Below are positions 16,382 through 24,685 of a DNA stretch of 64,000 nucleotides, piece after piece. A model generated the notes under the pieces. The model was not told where the DNA came from. It saw only the letters and a list, made by a program, of their open reading frames with translations, and made no database searches. How positions within the stretch are numbered: position 1 is the first letter of the stretch; every line of letters begins with the position of its first letter. The DNA is from UBA4644 sp034933145 (GTDB lineage: Bacteria; Bacillota; Clostridia; Oscillospirales; Butyricicoccaceae), in NCBI GenBank assembly GCA_034933145.1, contig JAYFOA010000013.1:9805-73804 (forward strand), written 5' to 3'. Both the position numbers and the translations under genes were made by a program.

Positions 16382-17512
16382 TTAATTTTTTCGCAGGGCC
16401 AGAGAACGCAGAAGATAAACAAACAGATTCCATGTAGTCAGCCGCTCGGAACTTTCGGCAGCCAGAACCGGGATTTCTGCGATGGGCGCGCCGTCTTTTG
16501 TGATGGTAAGGGTACCCAGTACCTGCCCTTCGGCAACAGGCGCCGGAACCTCCACAGGCAGCGACAACGTCTTGTCAAGGTTTTTCAGCACTTCTTTTTC
16601 CACTACCAACGGATCCCCGGTCTGAAGTCGACAGGCAATCTGCTTTGTCTTTCCGAGCTTTACATTGACCGCCATCGGCTGATCGGATGTGGGGGTATAG
16701 GCAGCAAAATTTGCAAAGCCATAATCCAGCAGAGCTGCGGCGTCGGCGTTGCGTGACTCAATCGTCGCTCCCTTCATGATGACTGCGACCAGCGCGAGCC
16801 CATCCCGTTCCGCAGTGGCAGAAACGCAGTATCCCGCCTGAGAAGTAAAGCCGGTCTTTAGGCCGGTAATCCCCCGGTAACTTTTGATCAGCTTGTTCGT
16901 ATTTGTCAAAACAAATTCCCCGTTGCGGACGCTATCCTGCCAGAGCAGAGTATAATTCTTTATCTGCTCATGGCGCATGAGCTCACGACTCATCATTGCA
17001 ATGTCATATGCGCTGGTGACATGCCCTTCCACGTGAAGGCCGCAGGCATTCACAAAATGTGTGTCGTTCATCCCCAGCTCGGCTGCGCGTGCATTCATTT
17101 TTTCCACAAAAGCCTCTTCTGTCCCGCCCAAATACTCGGCCAGTGCAACTGAGCAATCGTTGGCGGAAGGCAGCACGACGCATTTGATCATGTCCTCCAC
17201 GGACAGCTGCTCTCCTTCCTCCAGCCATATCTGCGTACCGCCCATAGAACAGGCATGTGCGCTGGCAGTCACCATGTCGGTGAGCTTTATGTCTCCCCGG
17301 TCCAACGCTTCGAATACCAGCAGCAGCGTCATCACCTTGGTGACGCTGGCCGGCTCCATCTGTTTATGCGCGTCTTTTTCAAACAGCACCCTTCCATCCG
17401 GTGCTATCAGTACCGCAGAAGGCGAGGCAACGTCGAACAGGGCAGCGGAACGCACCGGCAGAAATGGCAGAAGCATACATAGGCAGAGCAACAGGCAAAC
17501 GGACTTACGCAT
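16382..17512 (-). CDS. dacF: Serine-type D-Ala-D-Ala carboxypeptidase (DacF/PBP5 type)
   Basis: 376 aa. A signal peptide (VCLLLCLCMLLPFLPVRS) is followed by a transpeptidase-fold domain with all three motifs: SVTK at residues 56-59, SAN in VLPSANDCSV, and KTG in GLKTGFTSQAG. The C-terminal part is the PBP5-type beta domain, ending in a short amphipathic/hydrophobic helix (WNLFVYLLRSLAL) for membrane attachment. It trims the terminal D-alanine of peptidoglycan stem peptides outside the membrane. The start at 17512 follows AAAGGGG by nine bases; the frame extends to 17692 but that part lacks protein character. Confidence 0.93.
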   Translation of the reverse strand: MRKSVCLLLCLCMLLPFLPVRSAALFDVASPSAVLIAPDGRVLFEKDAHKQMEPASVTKVMTLLLVFEALDRGDIKLTDMVTASAHACSMGGTQIWLEEGEQLSVEDMIKCVVLPSANDCSVALAEYLGGTEEAFVEKMNARAAELGMNDTHFVNACGLHVEGHVTSAYDIAMMSRELMRHEQIKNYTLLWQDSVRNGEFVLTNTNKLIKSYRGITGLKTGFTSQAGYCVSATAERDGLALVAVIMKGATIESRNADAAALLDYGFANFAAYTPTSDQPMAVNVKLGKTKQIACRLQTGDPLVVEKEVLKNLDKTLSLPVEVPAPVAEGQVLGTLTITKDGAPIAEIPVLAAESSERLTTWNLFVYLLRSLALRKN

Positions 17513-17564
17513 GAAAACGCACCCCTTTCGGCATATAACTATGAAATGCATTCCCGCAAAATGA

Positions 17565-17593
17565 TTGCACAAAGGACACTTTTCATGTAGAAT
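17565..17593 (+). promoter_or_regulatory. Promoter of the MBOAT-SGNH-mtaB operon
   Basis: TTGCAC and TAGAAT with an exact 17-base spacer, 27 bases before the TTG start at 17621, in the divergent gap with dacF. Confidence 0.75.
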
Positions 17594-17620
17594 AGCAACG
17601 TATGAAAGGCGGGATCGCTT

Positions 17621-19075
17621 TTGAATTTTAACTCCTTCGCCTACCTGGTCTTTCTGCCGTGTGCCGCCGCCCTGTTCTGGCTGGCGCCGCAAAAGCTGAA
17701 AAACCCATTATTGCTGCTGCTGAGCTATGGATTTTATATGTGCTGGCAGCCGCGGTTTGCCCTGTTGCTGCTGTTTGCCACCCTGCTGACCTATCTGGCC
17801 GGGCGGCTGATTGGTGTCCGCCCGCGGAAAAAGCGGCTCTGGCTGACTCTGGCGTTCACGCTTGGGCTGGCCGCTCTGTTCTTCTACAAATATTACGGTT
17901 TTTTCAGCATTCTGTTGGAAAATATGATGGGACGGATTGGGCTGCGTTTAGCCATTCCCGCCCTCGACCTTTTGCTCCCCGTAGGCATTTCCTTCTTTAC
18001 CTTCCAGTCTCTCGGCTATGTCATGGACGTATACCGCGGAAAACTAGAACCGGAAAAAAACCTTCTCTATTATGCCTTATTTGTTGCTTTCTTCCCACAG
18101 ATCTCCGCCGGCCCGATCGGACGCGCGCCGCAGCTTCTGCCGCAGCTGCGGGGAACACGTCACTTTTGTTGGGACAATGTACCTGAAGGGTTACTGCTCA
18201 TCCTCTGGGGTATGTTTAAAAAAGTTTTGGTGGCTGACCAGCTGGCCGTTTTGGTCAACATGGCTTATGGACAACCGACAACCTGCTCCGGATGGCAGCT
18301 TCTTCTGGCGACCTTCTGTTTTTCCATTCAGATCTATTGTGACTTTTCCGGCTACAGCGATATTGCCGTCGGCTCAGCGCTGTTGTTCGGTATCCGTCTT
18401 ATGCGCAACTTTGATGCGCCGTACCTCAGTACTTCGGTCAAGGAATTCTGGCGGCGGTGGCACATCTCCCTTTCGAGCTGGTTTCGCGACTATCTCTATT
18501 TCCCGTTGGGCGGCAGCCGAAAAGGATACTGGCGCACGTTGCTCAATATTATGATCGTTTTTACGGTCTCCGGCCTTTGGCATGGGGCTGCGATGACCTT
18601 TGTCCTTTGGGGGGCCCTCAACGGCGGATTTCAGGTCGTCTCAATTCTGACGGAAAAGCCGCGGGCTGCTATGCGGCACTTCCTGAGGTTAAATGAAGAT
18701 GGCGTTCTTCTGCACATTTTCCGTATTCTCTGCACCTTCACACTTATCAGTGTGGCTTGGATCTTCTTCCGGGCCGATACCTTTGAAAGCGGTTTGTTTA
18801 TTCTTAAGCGGATTCTGCTCACGCTGGGCGGACGGCATCTGGCCGCCTTTTCTACAGCGGCGCTGGGTCTGCCCATATCCCGCCTTTCTCTGTTGGGAAT
18901 TTGTATGCCGGTACTGCTGTGCGGCGACTTGTACCGTGACCGGCTGAAATCGCATATTCTCAGCAGCATCCCGTTGCGGACGGCGGTATACTTCCTGCTG
19001 GCTGCCGCCGTACTGCTGCTCGGCTCCTACGGGAGCGGCTACGATCCGCAGGAATTCGTCTACTTCAAGTTTTAG
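17621..19075 (+). CDS. MBOAT family O-acyltransferase (AlgI/DltB-like)
   Basis: 484 aa, about ten hydrophobic segments. MBOAT hallmarks are PVGISFFTFQSLGYVMDVYRG near residue 118, the RRWHISLSSWFRDYLYFPLGG block near residue 285 and the catalytic-histidine region SGLWHGAAMTFVLWG near residue 325. Such proteins move an acyl group, usually acetyl, across the membrane onto a cell-surface polymer. Translation starts at TTG behind AAAGGCGGG. The next gene is its SGNH-type partner, forming the usual two-component O-acetylation system; the polymer is unknown. Confidence 0.92.
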   Translation: MNFNSFAYLVFLPCAAALFWLAPQKLKNPLLLLLSYGFYMCWQPRFALLLLFATLLTYLAGRLIGVRPRKKRLWLTLAFTLGLAALFFYKYYGFFSILLENMMGRIGLRLAIPALDLLLPVGISFFTFQSLGYVMDVYRGKLEPEKNLLYYALFVAFFPQISAGPIGRAPQLLPQLRGTRHFCWDNVPEGLLLILWGMFKKVLVADQLAVLVNMAYGQPTTCSGWQLLLATFCFSIQIYCDFSGYSDIAVGSALLFGIRLMRNFDAPYLSTSVKEFWRRWHISLSSWFRDYLYFPLGGSRKGYWRTLLNIMIVFTVSGLWHGAAMTFVLWGALNGGFQVVSILTEKPRAAMRHFLRLNEDGVLLHIFRILCTFTLISVAWIFFRADTFESGLFILKRILLTLGGRHLAAFSTAALGLPISRLSLLGICMPVLLCGDLYRDRLKSHILSSIPLRTAVYFLLAAAVLLLGSYGSGYDPQEFVYFKF

Positions 19076-19084
19076 GTGAAACAC

Positions 19085-20074
19085 ATGAAACGCTGGAAAA
19101 AAGATTTTTGGGCAGGAATAGCCCTGGTGCTGGTGTTGTCGATCTTCTGTGGTGTGCTTTCCGCCGTAATGATTCCTCCGCGCAAGGATTACGGCTCTGT
19201 ATGGAATGCCTATCTGGCAGAGAAGGACGACAGTCTGGACGTTTTATACTTTGGCAGCTCACTGTCCTATTGCGATATTGTTCCTGCCGTTGTCTGGCAA
19301 AAGAGCGGATATGCTTCCTTCGTTATGGCCGGCCCGGAGCAGACGCCCGCCATGACCTACTACTATCTCCGAGAGACACTGAAAACGCAAACACCACAGG
19401 CGGTATTCATCGAAATTACTGGCGTGTTCTTTTCGCGCTATACCAATTTTACCAAGGTCAACGTGGGGTACATGCCCTGGGGGCTAAACCGGCTGGCGGC
19501 CACCTTCCGCGCCTCCGAGCCTTCACAGCGACTGGGGCTTATGTTCCCTCTTTATAACTATCACGATCGTTGGGCGGACCTCCCGAATATGGACTGGACG
19601 GTTCTGTGGGAAAATACGCCCGACAATATGGCGGGCTATACCTTTCTCAGCGACATCGCAAAGTTAGACGGCATCCGGACACGGCCGGTAGAATTCGATC
19701 AAGTCACGTATGATGACAACATCGGCTGGCTGCATAAGATCGCCGACTACTGTACGAAAAAAGGCGTAAAGACGGTATTTTATATCTCTCCTTCCTACTA
19801 CAGGCTGGAAGAAAGCTATCTGACCATGCTGGAGTCCGATCTGCCGGACAATGCGGTTTTTCGCGATTTCAATGCGGAGTTCGATTCGATTGGTCTGGAC
19901 CCCACCGCCGATTTCTATGACTATATGCATTTCAACTGGCGGGGAGCAGAAAAGTTTTCCGCTGCCCTCGCGAATTGGATGAACGCGCTGAATCTGACGT
20001 CCTCCCCGGCAGACAGCACTCTTTGGCAGGACAGGCTTACTGCCTTTGAGGAAAAAAAGGAGGTTCAGCCGTGA
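19085..20074 (+). CDS. SGNH-like extracytoplasmic protein, partner of the MBOAT enzyme
   Basis: About 329 aa. One N-terminal membrane anchor (FWAGIALVLVLSIFCGVL) precedes a domain with the SGNH nucleophile block DVLYFGSSLSYCD near residue 57 and a C-terminal Asp-His pair in YDYMHFNWRGAEKF near residue 280. This is the DltD/AlgX-like layout that completes acyl transfer on the outer face. The ATG at 19085 is preferred over an in-frame GTG at 19076 because AGGTG lies seven bases upstream. Its stop overlaps the start of mtaB by four bases, an unrelated function, so the overlap reflects genome compactness. Confidence 0.8.
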   Translation: MKRWKKDFWAGIALVLVLSIFCGVLSAVMIPPRKDYGSVWNAYLAEKDDSLDVLYFGSSLSYCDIVPAVVWQKSGYASFVMAGPEQTPAMTYYYLRETLKTQTPQAVFIEITGVFFSRYTNFTKVNVGYMPWGLNRLAATFRASEPSQRLGLMFPLYNYHDRWADLPNMDWTVLWENTPDNMAGYTFLSDIAKLDGIRTRPVEFDQVTYDDNIGWLHKIADYCTKKGVKTVFYISPSYYRLEESYLTMLESDLPDNAVFRDFNAEFDSIGLDPTADFYDYMHFNWRGAEKFSAALANWMNALNLTSSPADSTLWQDRLTAFEEKKEVQP

Positions 20075-21351
20075 AAATTGCTTTTTACACCCTTGGCTGC
20101 AAAACGAACCAATATGAAACGCAGGCACTGGAACGTCTGTTCCTTGAGCGAGGCCATGAAGTCGTTGCCTTTTCCGATTTTGCCGATGTTTATATTGTCA
20201 ATACCTGCACGGTAACGGCGCTGGCCGACAAAAAATCACGAAATGCCGCCCGACGGTGCAGAAAGATCAATCCCAATGCGACATTGATTCTCTGCGGCTG
20301 CTATGCCCAAATCGAGCCTACACAGGCTAAAGCCTTATGTAACGCAGATTATGTGGTCGGTACATCGGACAAGCGTGCCGTACTGGCGCTGGCAGAAGGC
20401 GGTGGGCCGGATCGGGTGACCGATCTGTGGCATGGACCGCTTCCCGCCTTTGAAGCGCTGCCGGCCGGCGGGCTGGCTGGGCGTACCCGCGCCCTGCTAA
20501 AGATACAAGATGGATGCCAGAATTTCTGCAGCTATTGCCTGATTCCCTTTGCCCGCGGGCCATCCCGGTCTATGCCGCTGCCGGACGCAATTTTTGAGAC
20601 CAAACGTCTGGTTAAGGACGGTTATCATGAGATTGTATTGACCGGCATCGAGATCAGTGAATATGGGCTCGATCTGCCGGAAAAGCTCACGCTAATTGAT
20701 CTGATTGAAACGATATGCTGCGCAGCACCGGAGGTTCGTGTGCGGCTGGGATCTCTGGAGCCGCGTACGGTAACCGAAGAATTTGCCGTCCGCTGCGCCG
20801 CCCTTCCAAATCTTTGCCCTCATTTTCATCTGTCACTGCAGAGCGGCTGCAACCGGACGCTGGCGGCTATGAACCGCAGATACGATACGGTGCGATACGC
20901 GCAGTCCTGCGACATCCTACGGCAGCATTTCCCCGGCTGCGCGATCACCGCTGATTTAATTGTCGGTTTCCCTGGCGAAAGCGAGTCTGATTTTGCAGAA
21001 AGTCTTGCCTTTGTTCGAGCCTGCCGTCTTGCACGGGTGCATGTTTTCCCCTATTCCCGGCGAAAAGGTACGCGCGCCTACTCCCTTCCCGGTCAACTGA
21101 CGACAGACGAAAAAGAGCGTCGTTCCGCTGAAGCCACTTCTTTTTGTAAAGCGCTTCAGCTTGACTACCTTGATAGTCTGATCGGGAAAACGCTTCCTGT
21201 GTTGTTTGAGCGTATGCGGGAAGGCGGTTATACCGGGCACAGTCCGGAATATGTGGAAGTCTGGGTCTCAGGCAGCGACCTTCACAATCAGACGCGTGAT
21301 GTACGCATTCTTGTCCGGGAAGGCGAACTTCTGAAAGGGGTGATGGTATGA
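20071..21351 (+). CDS. mtaB: tRNA t6A37 methylthiotransferase MtaB
   Basis: 426 aa, GTG start behind AAAGGAGG. The N-terminal domain reads FYTLGCKTNQYETQ with cysteines in NTCTVTALADKKSR and CGCYAQ; the radical-SAM cluster site is CQNFCSYC near residue 149; a TRAM domain closes the protein. The spacing and KTNQYET motif point to MtaB (YqeV), which converts t6A to ms2t6A at position 37 of tRNAs reading ANN codons, rather than MiaB or RimO. RimO is present separately at 6764-8116. The gene overlaps its neighbours on both sides by four bases. Confidence 0.95.
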   Translation: MKIAFYTLGCKTNQYETQALERLFLERGHEVVAFSDFADVYIVNTCTVTALADKKSRNAARRCRKINPNATLILCGCYAQIEPTQAKALCNADYVVGTSDKRAVLALAEGGGPDRVTDLWHGPLPAFEALPAGGLAGRTRALLKIQDGCQNFCSYCLIPFARGPSRSMPLPDAIFETKRLVKDGYHEIVLTGIEISEYGLDLPEKLTLIDLIETICCAAPEVRVRLGSLEPRTVTEEFAVRCAALPNLCPHFHLSLQSGCNRTLAAMNRRYDTVRYAQSCDILRQHFPGCAITADLIVGFPGESESDFAESLAFVRACRLARVHVFPYSRRKGTRAYSLPGQLTTDEKERRSAEATSFCKALQLDYLDSLIGKTLPVLFERMREGGYTGHSPEYVEVWVSGSDLHNQTRDVRILVREGELLKGVMV

Positions 21352-22487
21352 CTATTTCAGAAGCTCTGGATCGGATCTTTTCCCGGCCGCTTACGCGTCT
21401 AACTTTAAGCTGTGCCCGACGGGGAGAATTTCGAAAAGTGATGCTGCGCCCGGTGGTGCTTCGGGAACAGCAGGTATATCAATTGGAAAAACGCACTGAT
21501 ACGCAGGCGTTCCATGAAAACTTATCACCCGGGCAGGTAAGGGAGGCCGTCGAACGCCTGCTCTCCGACTTTGCACAACTGGACGCTGCCGCAGAAGGGA
21601 TGCTATACAGCCTAAAGCTATCCCAAAAAGGAAAAGTCTTTTTTTCAGAAACTCCGGCTAAGACCATTGCTTCCGTTCCCACGGCTCATAACCGGCAAAA
21701 GAATTATCTTCTGCCGGAAGGCGTTGCCGTTCCGGCGCTTGTCGATCTGGGCGTCATGACCTCCGACGGTCGGGTAGTACAATCAAAATATGACAAATAC
21801 CGGCAGATCAACCGCTTTCTCGAATATCTCGCCGATCTGCCGCTCGAATCCGACGGACATCCTCTGCGGGTGGTGGACTTTGGCTGTGGCAAAAGCTATC
21901 TGACCTTTGTAGTTTATTACTACCTCACCGAGCTGCGAAAGCTCCCGGTGGAAATTATCGGTCTGGATCTGAAGCGGCAGGTCATCGAGGACTGCAGTAC
22001 CGTCGCAGAAAAGTACGGTTACTCACACCTGCGGTTCCTTTGCTGCGACATCAAAGATTATGTGCCTGATACACCGCCCGATCTGGTTATATCGCTGCAC
22101 GCCTGTGATACCGCCACCGATCATGCATTGTTTAATGCCGTCACATGGGGGGCCCGCTTTATCCTCTCTGCACCCTGCTGCCAGCATGAACTGAACCTCT
22201 CTACCGGAGCCGGCGCCTTTCCTCCCCTGACCGGCTATGGAATCCTGAAAGAACGTTTTTGTGCGCTGGCAACCGATGCACTTCGTTGCAAACTGCTTGA
22301 ATGGCAGGGCTATGATACACAGATTCTGGAGTTTATCGACCTTGCGCATTCGCCAAAAAACCTGCTCATCCGTGCAAAAAAAGGTGGTGTCTCCCCCGCC
22401 GCGCGGCAAAAATCCCTGGAGGAAGCGGAGACACTGCTGCGCCAGTTGGGTGGAGAGAATACCCTGTACCGGCGGCTGAAAGCCTGA
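21348..22487 (+). CDS. Class I SAM-dependent methyltransferase (Methyltransf_32-like)
   Basis: 379 aa. A roughly 170-residue N-terminal region of unknown role precedes a Rossmann methyltransferase domain: VVDFGCGKSYLTFVVYYYL near residue 174, EIIGLDLK, then LVISLHACDTATDHAL near residue 245 and SAPCCQHELN. This HACDTATD/CCQH arrangement is typical of the Methyltransf_32 group, which has been linked to RNA modification in some members. ATG overlaps the mtaB stop by four bases. Cotranscription with mtaB makes an RNA substrate plausible but unproven. Confidence 0.83.
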   Translation: MTISEALDRIFSRPLTRLTLSCARRGEFRKVMLRPVVLREQQVYQLEKRTDTQAFHENLSPGQVREAVERLLSDFAQLDAAAEGMLYSLKLSQKGKVFFSETPAKTIASVPTAHNRQKNYLLPEGVAVPALVDLGVMTSDGRVVQSKYDKYRQINRFLEYLADLPLESDGHPLRVVDFGCGKSYLTFVVYYYLTELRKLPVEIIGLDLKRQVIEDCSTVAEKYGYSHLRFLCCDIKDYVPDTPPDLVISLHACDTATDHALFNAVTWGARFILSAPCCQHELNLSTGAGAFPPLTGYGILKERFCALATDALRCKLLEWQGYDTQILEFIDLAHSPKNLLIRAKKGGVSPAARQKSLEEAETLLRQLGGENTLYRRLKA

Positions 22488-22507
22488 TCTTAGGTTCCCG
22501 TCATAAA

Positions 22508-22543
22508 AGCAGTGGCCTCCGAAAAAGAGGCCACCGCTTTTTT
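22508..22543. terminator. Bidirectional terminator between convergent genes
   Basis: GTGGCCTC and GAGGCCAC form an eight-base core stem around a seven-base loop, flanked by A and T runs on both sides, between a plus gene ending at 22487 and a minus gene ending at 22558. Confidence 0.88.
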
Positions 22544-22557
22544 CAGTTTATACAGCT

Positions 22558-22914
22558 TCACGCCTGTGGGCCACCGTATTCCGAGCTTCCTAAAGCCAGA
22601 ATCGGCAAAAACAGGATCGGAAGAAGGATCAGGCCGACAGCAAATCCTCCGCCTTTTCCGAAGGCATAGGACAGTTTGACCAGAAATATGATGTAGACTA
22701 CCAGATTGACCAGCGGTATAAGCATCAGCAGGAAATACCACGGCCGGCCCCAGGCCACGTCAAACGCGGTGTACAGGTTATACAGCGGGATGATGGCCGC
22801 CCAACCGGGTTTTCCCGCCTTTGAAAACAGAATCCAAAAGCAAATAATGCCGAGAAGCCCACCGAAAATACCCGCGCCTCCACCGGAACCGCCAGACGCT
22901 GCAATTAAATGCAT
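22558..22914 (-). CDS. Small multi-pass membrane protein, DUF5684-like
   Basis: 118 aa with a glycine-rich start (ASGGSGGGAGIFGG) and three hydrophobic segments. The pattern FSKAGKPGWAAIIPLYNLYTAF, then RPWYFLLMLIPLVNLVV and AFGKGGGFAVGLILLPILF, is that of DUF5684, a widespread membrane family of unknown function sometimes fused to signal peptidase I. No fused domain is present here. It stands alone between two terminators; upstream (22994-23010) there is a TGTGCAGA tandem repeat and a TATAAT-like box. Confidence 0.75.
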   Translation of the reverse strand: MHLIAASGGSGGGAGIFGGLLGIICFWILFSKAGKPGWAAIIPLYNLYTAFDVAWGRPWYFLLMLIPLVNLVVYIIFLVKLSYAFGKGGGFAVGLILLPILFLPILALGSSEYGGPQA

Positions 22915-23046
22915 TCCCCCACGCCCCTTATATCGAAAATACGTCTTTCTTGACGAATCGCCATACCGAGCGCCGACATAGCAGTGTATTATATGTGCAG
23001 ATGTGCAGATGACTGCTCTTCAAATCTTGAAAAAAGCCATCAATAA

Positions 23047-23074
23047 ATAGGGCCGCCGGTACCGGCGGCCCTAT
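23047..23074 (-). terminator. Terminator of the SPFH gene, perfect 28-base palindrome
   Basis: ATAGGGCCGCCGGT is followed directly by its exact reverse complement, nine bases after the SPFH stop. The T tract on the minus strand is broken (TATTTATTG). Confidence 0.75.
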
Positions 23075-23082
23075 GCTGCAGA

Positions 23083-24006
23083 TCAGTCTTTAAACAGCTC
23101 TTTGGTAGAGGCTGCAAGGCCCGCAAGGCTCTGAATCTCCGAAGGAATGATGATCTTGGTACTCTGGCCATCGGCTGCCTTGGCAAACGCCTCGAGCGCC
23201 TTGATCTTAATGACAGGTTCGCTGATATTTGCCTCATTCAGCAGACGAAGTGAGTTGGCCAATGCGGTCTGTACGGTGAGCAGGGCCTCCGCTTCACCCT
23301 CGGCCTCTTTGATTTTCTTCTGCTGTGACGCCTCGGCGCGCAGGATCACCGACTCCTTCTCCCCTTCGGCGGTGAGGATGGCGGCGCGCTTTTCGCCCTC
23401 AGCGGTGAGAATGGCAACACGGCGCTCGCGCTCGGCCTTCATCTGCCGCTCCATGGCGTCCTGAATCTCCCGCGGCGGGATAATGTTTTTGAGCTCCACG
23501 CGGTTAATCTTAATGCCCCAGGGATCGGTGGCCTCATCCAGAATCGTACGCATTTTCGTATTGATAAGGTCGCGGCTGGTAAGCGTCTGGTCCAACTCCA
23601 GATCACCGATGATGTTACGCAGGGTCGTTGCGGTCAGATTTTCAATGGCCGCCATGGGATGCACGACGCCATAGGTAAAAAGTTTCGGGTCGGTCACTGC
23701 AAAATAGATCACCGTGTCAATCTGCATGGTGACGTTATCCTCTGTGATGACCGGCTGCGGCGGGAAATCGGAAACCCGCTCTTTCAGGGTTACTTTGTTG
23801 GCGACGCGCTCAAAAAACGGAATTTTAAAGTGCAGGCCCGTATCCCACGTAGCCTGATAGGCACCTAGGCGCTCAACGATAAAAGCGCTGGCTTGAGGCA
23901 CGATGACCACGTTGGCCGCGATGATGGCAATGACAATCAGAACTGCGACGGCGATGATGATCATGCTGACAAAAGGGGGAAGCGCAGCGAGGAACAGCAG
24001 ATTCAT
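23083..24006 (-). CDS. SPFH/Band 7 domain protein (slipin/QmcA type)
   Basis: 307 aa. An N-terminal membrane hairpin or helix (MIIIAVAVLIVIAIIAANVVIV) is followed by the Band 7 domain (QASAFIVERLGAYQATWDTGLHFKIPF) and a coiled coil of alternating Glu, Arg and Ala (QMKAERERRVAILTAEGEKRAAILTAEGEKESVI). Such proteins oligomerise in detergent-resistant membrane domains. GGAGGTACTACT precedes the ATG at 24006. NfeD is encoded 235 bases upstream on the same strand, the conserved NfeD-SPFH pairing. Confidence 0.93.
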   Translation of the reverse strand: MNLLFLAALPPFVSMIIIAVAVLIVIAIIAANVVIVPQASAFIVERLGAYQATWDTGLHFKIPFFERVANKVTLKERVSDFPPQPVITEDNVTMQIDTVIYFAVTDPKLFTYGVVHPMAAIENLTATTLRNIIGDLELDQTLTSRDLINTKMRTILDEATDPWGIKINRVELKNIIPPREIQDAMERQMKAERERRVAILTAEGEKRAAILTAEGEKESVILRAEASQQKKIKEAEGEAEALLTVQTALANSLRLLNEANISEPVIKIKALEAFAKAADGQSTKIIIPSEIQSLAGLAASTKELFKD

Positions 24007-24047
24007 AGTAGTACCTCCATATTTTATTTTGTTTTGTTTTTCCTCCT

Positions 24048-24170
24048 GGGTAGCGTCCTACCTGGAACAGGGAACTAACCCTGTCTGCAGGTGCTGCCCA
24101 AAAATGAATCTGAGCAGCATAAGGCCGGTGCCGCAAAGCGCTTCGGCCTGCTGTCAGACCAACAGGGTCT
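24048..24170 (-). ncRNA. Candidate structured RNA in the nfeD-SPFH spacer
   Basis: The minus strand of this non-coding spacer folds on paper into three hairpins. First AGACC/GGTCT (24156-24170). Second a stem CAGC-AGGCCG/CGGCCT-GCTG (24115-24153). Third a three-tier stem GGGCAGC/GCTACCC, ACCTG/CAGGT and CAGGG/CCCTG (24048-24099), whose base touches the AGGAGG upstream of the SPFH gene. I recognise no known RNA class. It may be an intercistronic processing or regulatory element. Confidence 0.35.
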
Positions 24171-24241
24171 CCGAAAGCGCGCGCGAAAAGGCATTCGTTT
24201 TTAAGAGCGGAATACTGAAGAATCGTTATCTATCCGCATCG

Positions 24242-24685
24242 TTATTCCAGTGGCTCCACAATGGTTTTTACGCCGGAGATTTCCCGGACGACGACCTTTA
24301 CTCCTTTGGCGATCGGGGTCTCCCCTACGCTGCGGGCAGTCCAGATTTGACCGGCGACACGGATCTGGCCGACGGCACGCTCATTGTCGATAGCCTCAGT
24401 TACCACACCTTCCATGCCGATGATACGGTCGGAATTGGTGCGTTGGCGGCCGCGGTTAAAAAATTCCTTTGCAAAATTGCGGGTGAAGTAGAGCGTGACG
24501 GCCGACAGGAACAGGAACAGAACGATCTGGAGCCACAGCGGACCGCCGCAGAGGGCAACAACCATGGCACCCAGCGAGCCGACAGCGAACCAGATAGACG
24601 TCAGCCCCAGCGTCGCTGCCTCCACAATGGCGAACAGCACTGCCAGCGCAAGCCAAACTGCGGACATTGGAACGTGAATTGGCAT
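24242..24685 (-). CDS. NfeD family protein
   Basis: 147 aa, the short NfeD form without a protease domain. Three to four hydrophobic segments (WLALAVLFAIVEAATLGLTSIWFAVGSLGAMVVAL region) are followed by a C-terminal OB-fold (GMEGVVTEAIDNERAVGQIRVAGQIWTAR). It partners SPFH proteins, here the gene just downstream, and is thought to help organise membrane microdomains. AAAGGAGGATACCT precedes the ATG at 24685; a TATACT box lies about 35 bases further up. Confidence 0.92.
   Translation of the reverse strand: MPIHVPMSAVWLALAVLFAIVEAATLGLTSIWFAVGSLGAMVVALCGGPLWLQIVLFLFLSAVTLYFTRNFAKEFFNRGRQRTNSDRIIGMEGVVTEAIDNERAVGQIRVAGQIWTARSVGETPIAKGVKVVVREISGVKTIVEPLE

Noticed and set aside
17513..17692. N-terminal extension of the D,D-carboxypeptidase frame
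   Set aside because: The extension lacks protein character, overlaps the divergent promoter, and the ATG at 17512 has a proper ribosome site and signal peptide.
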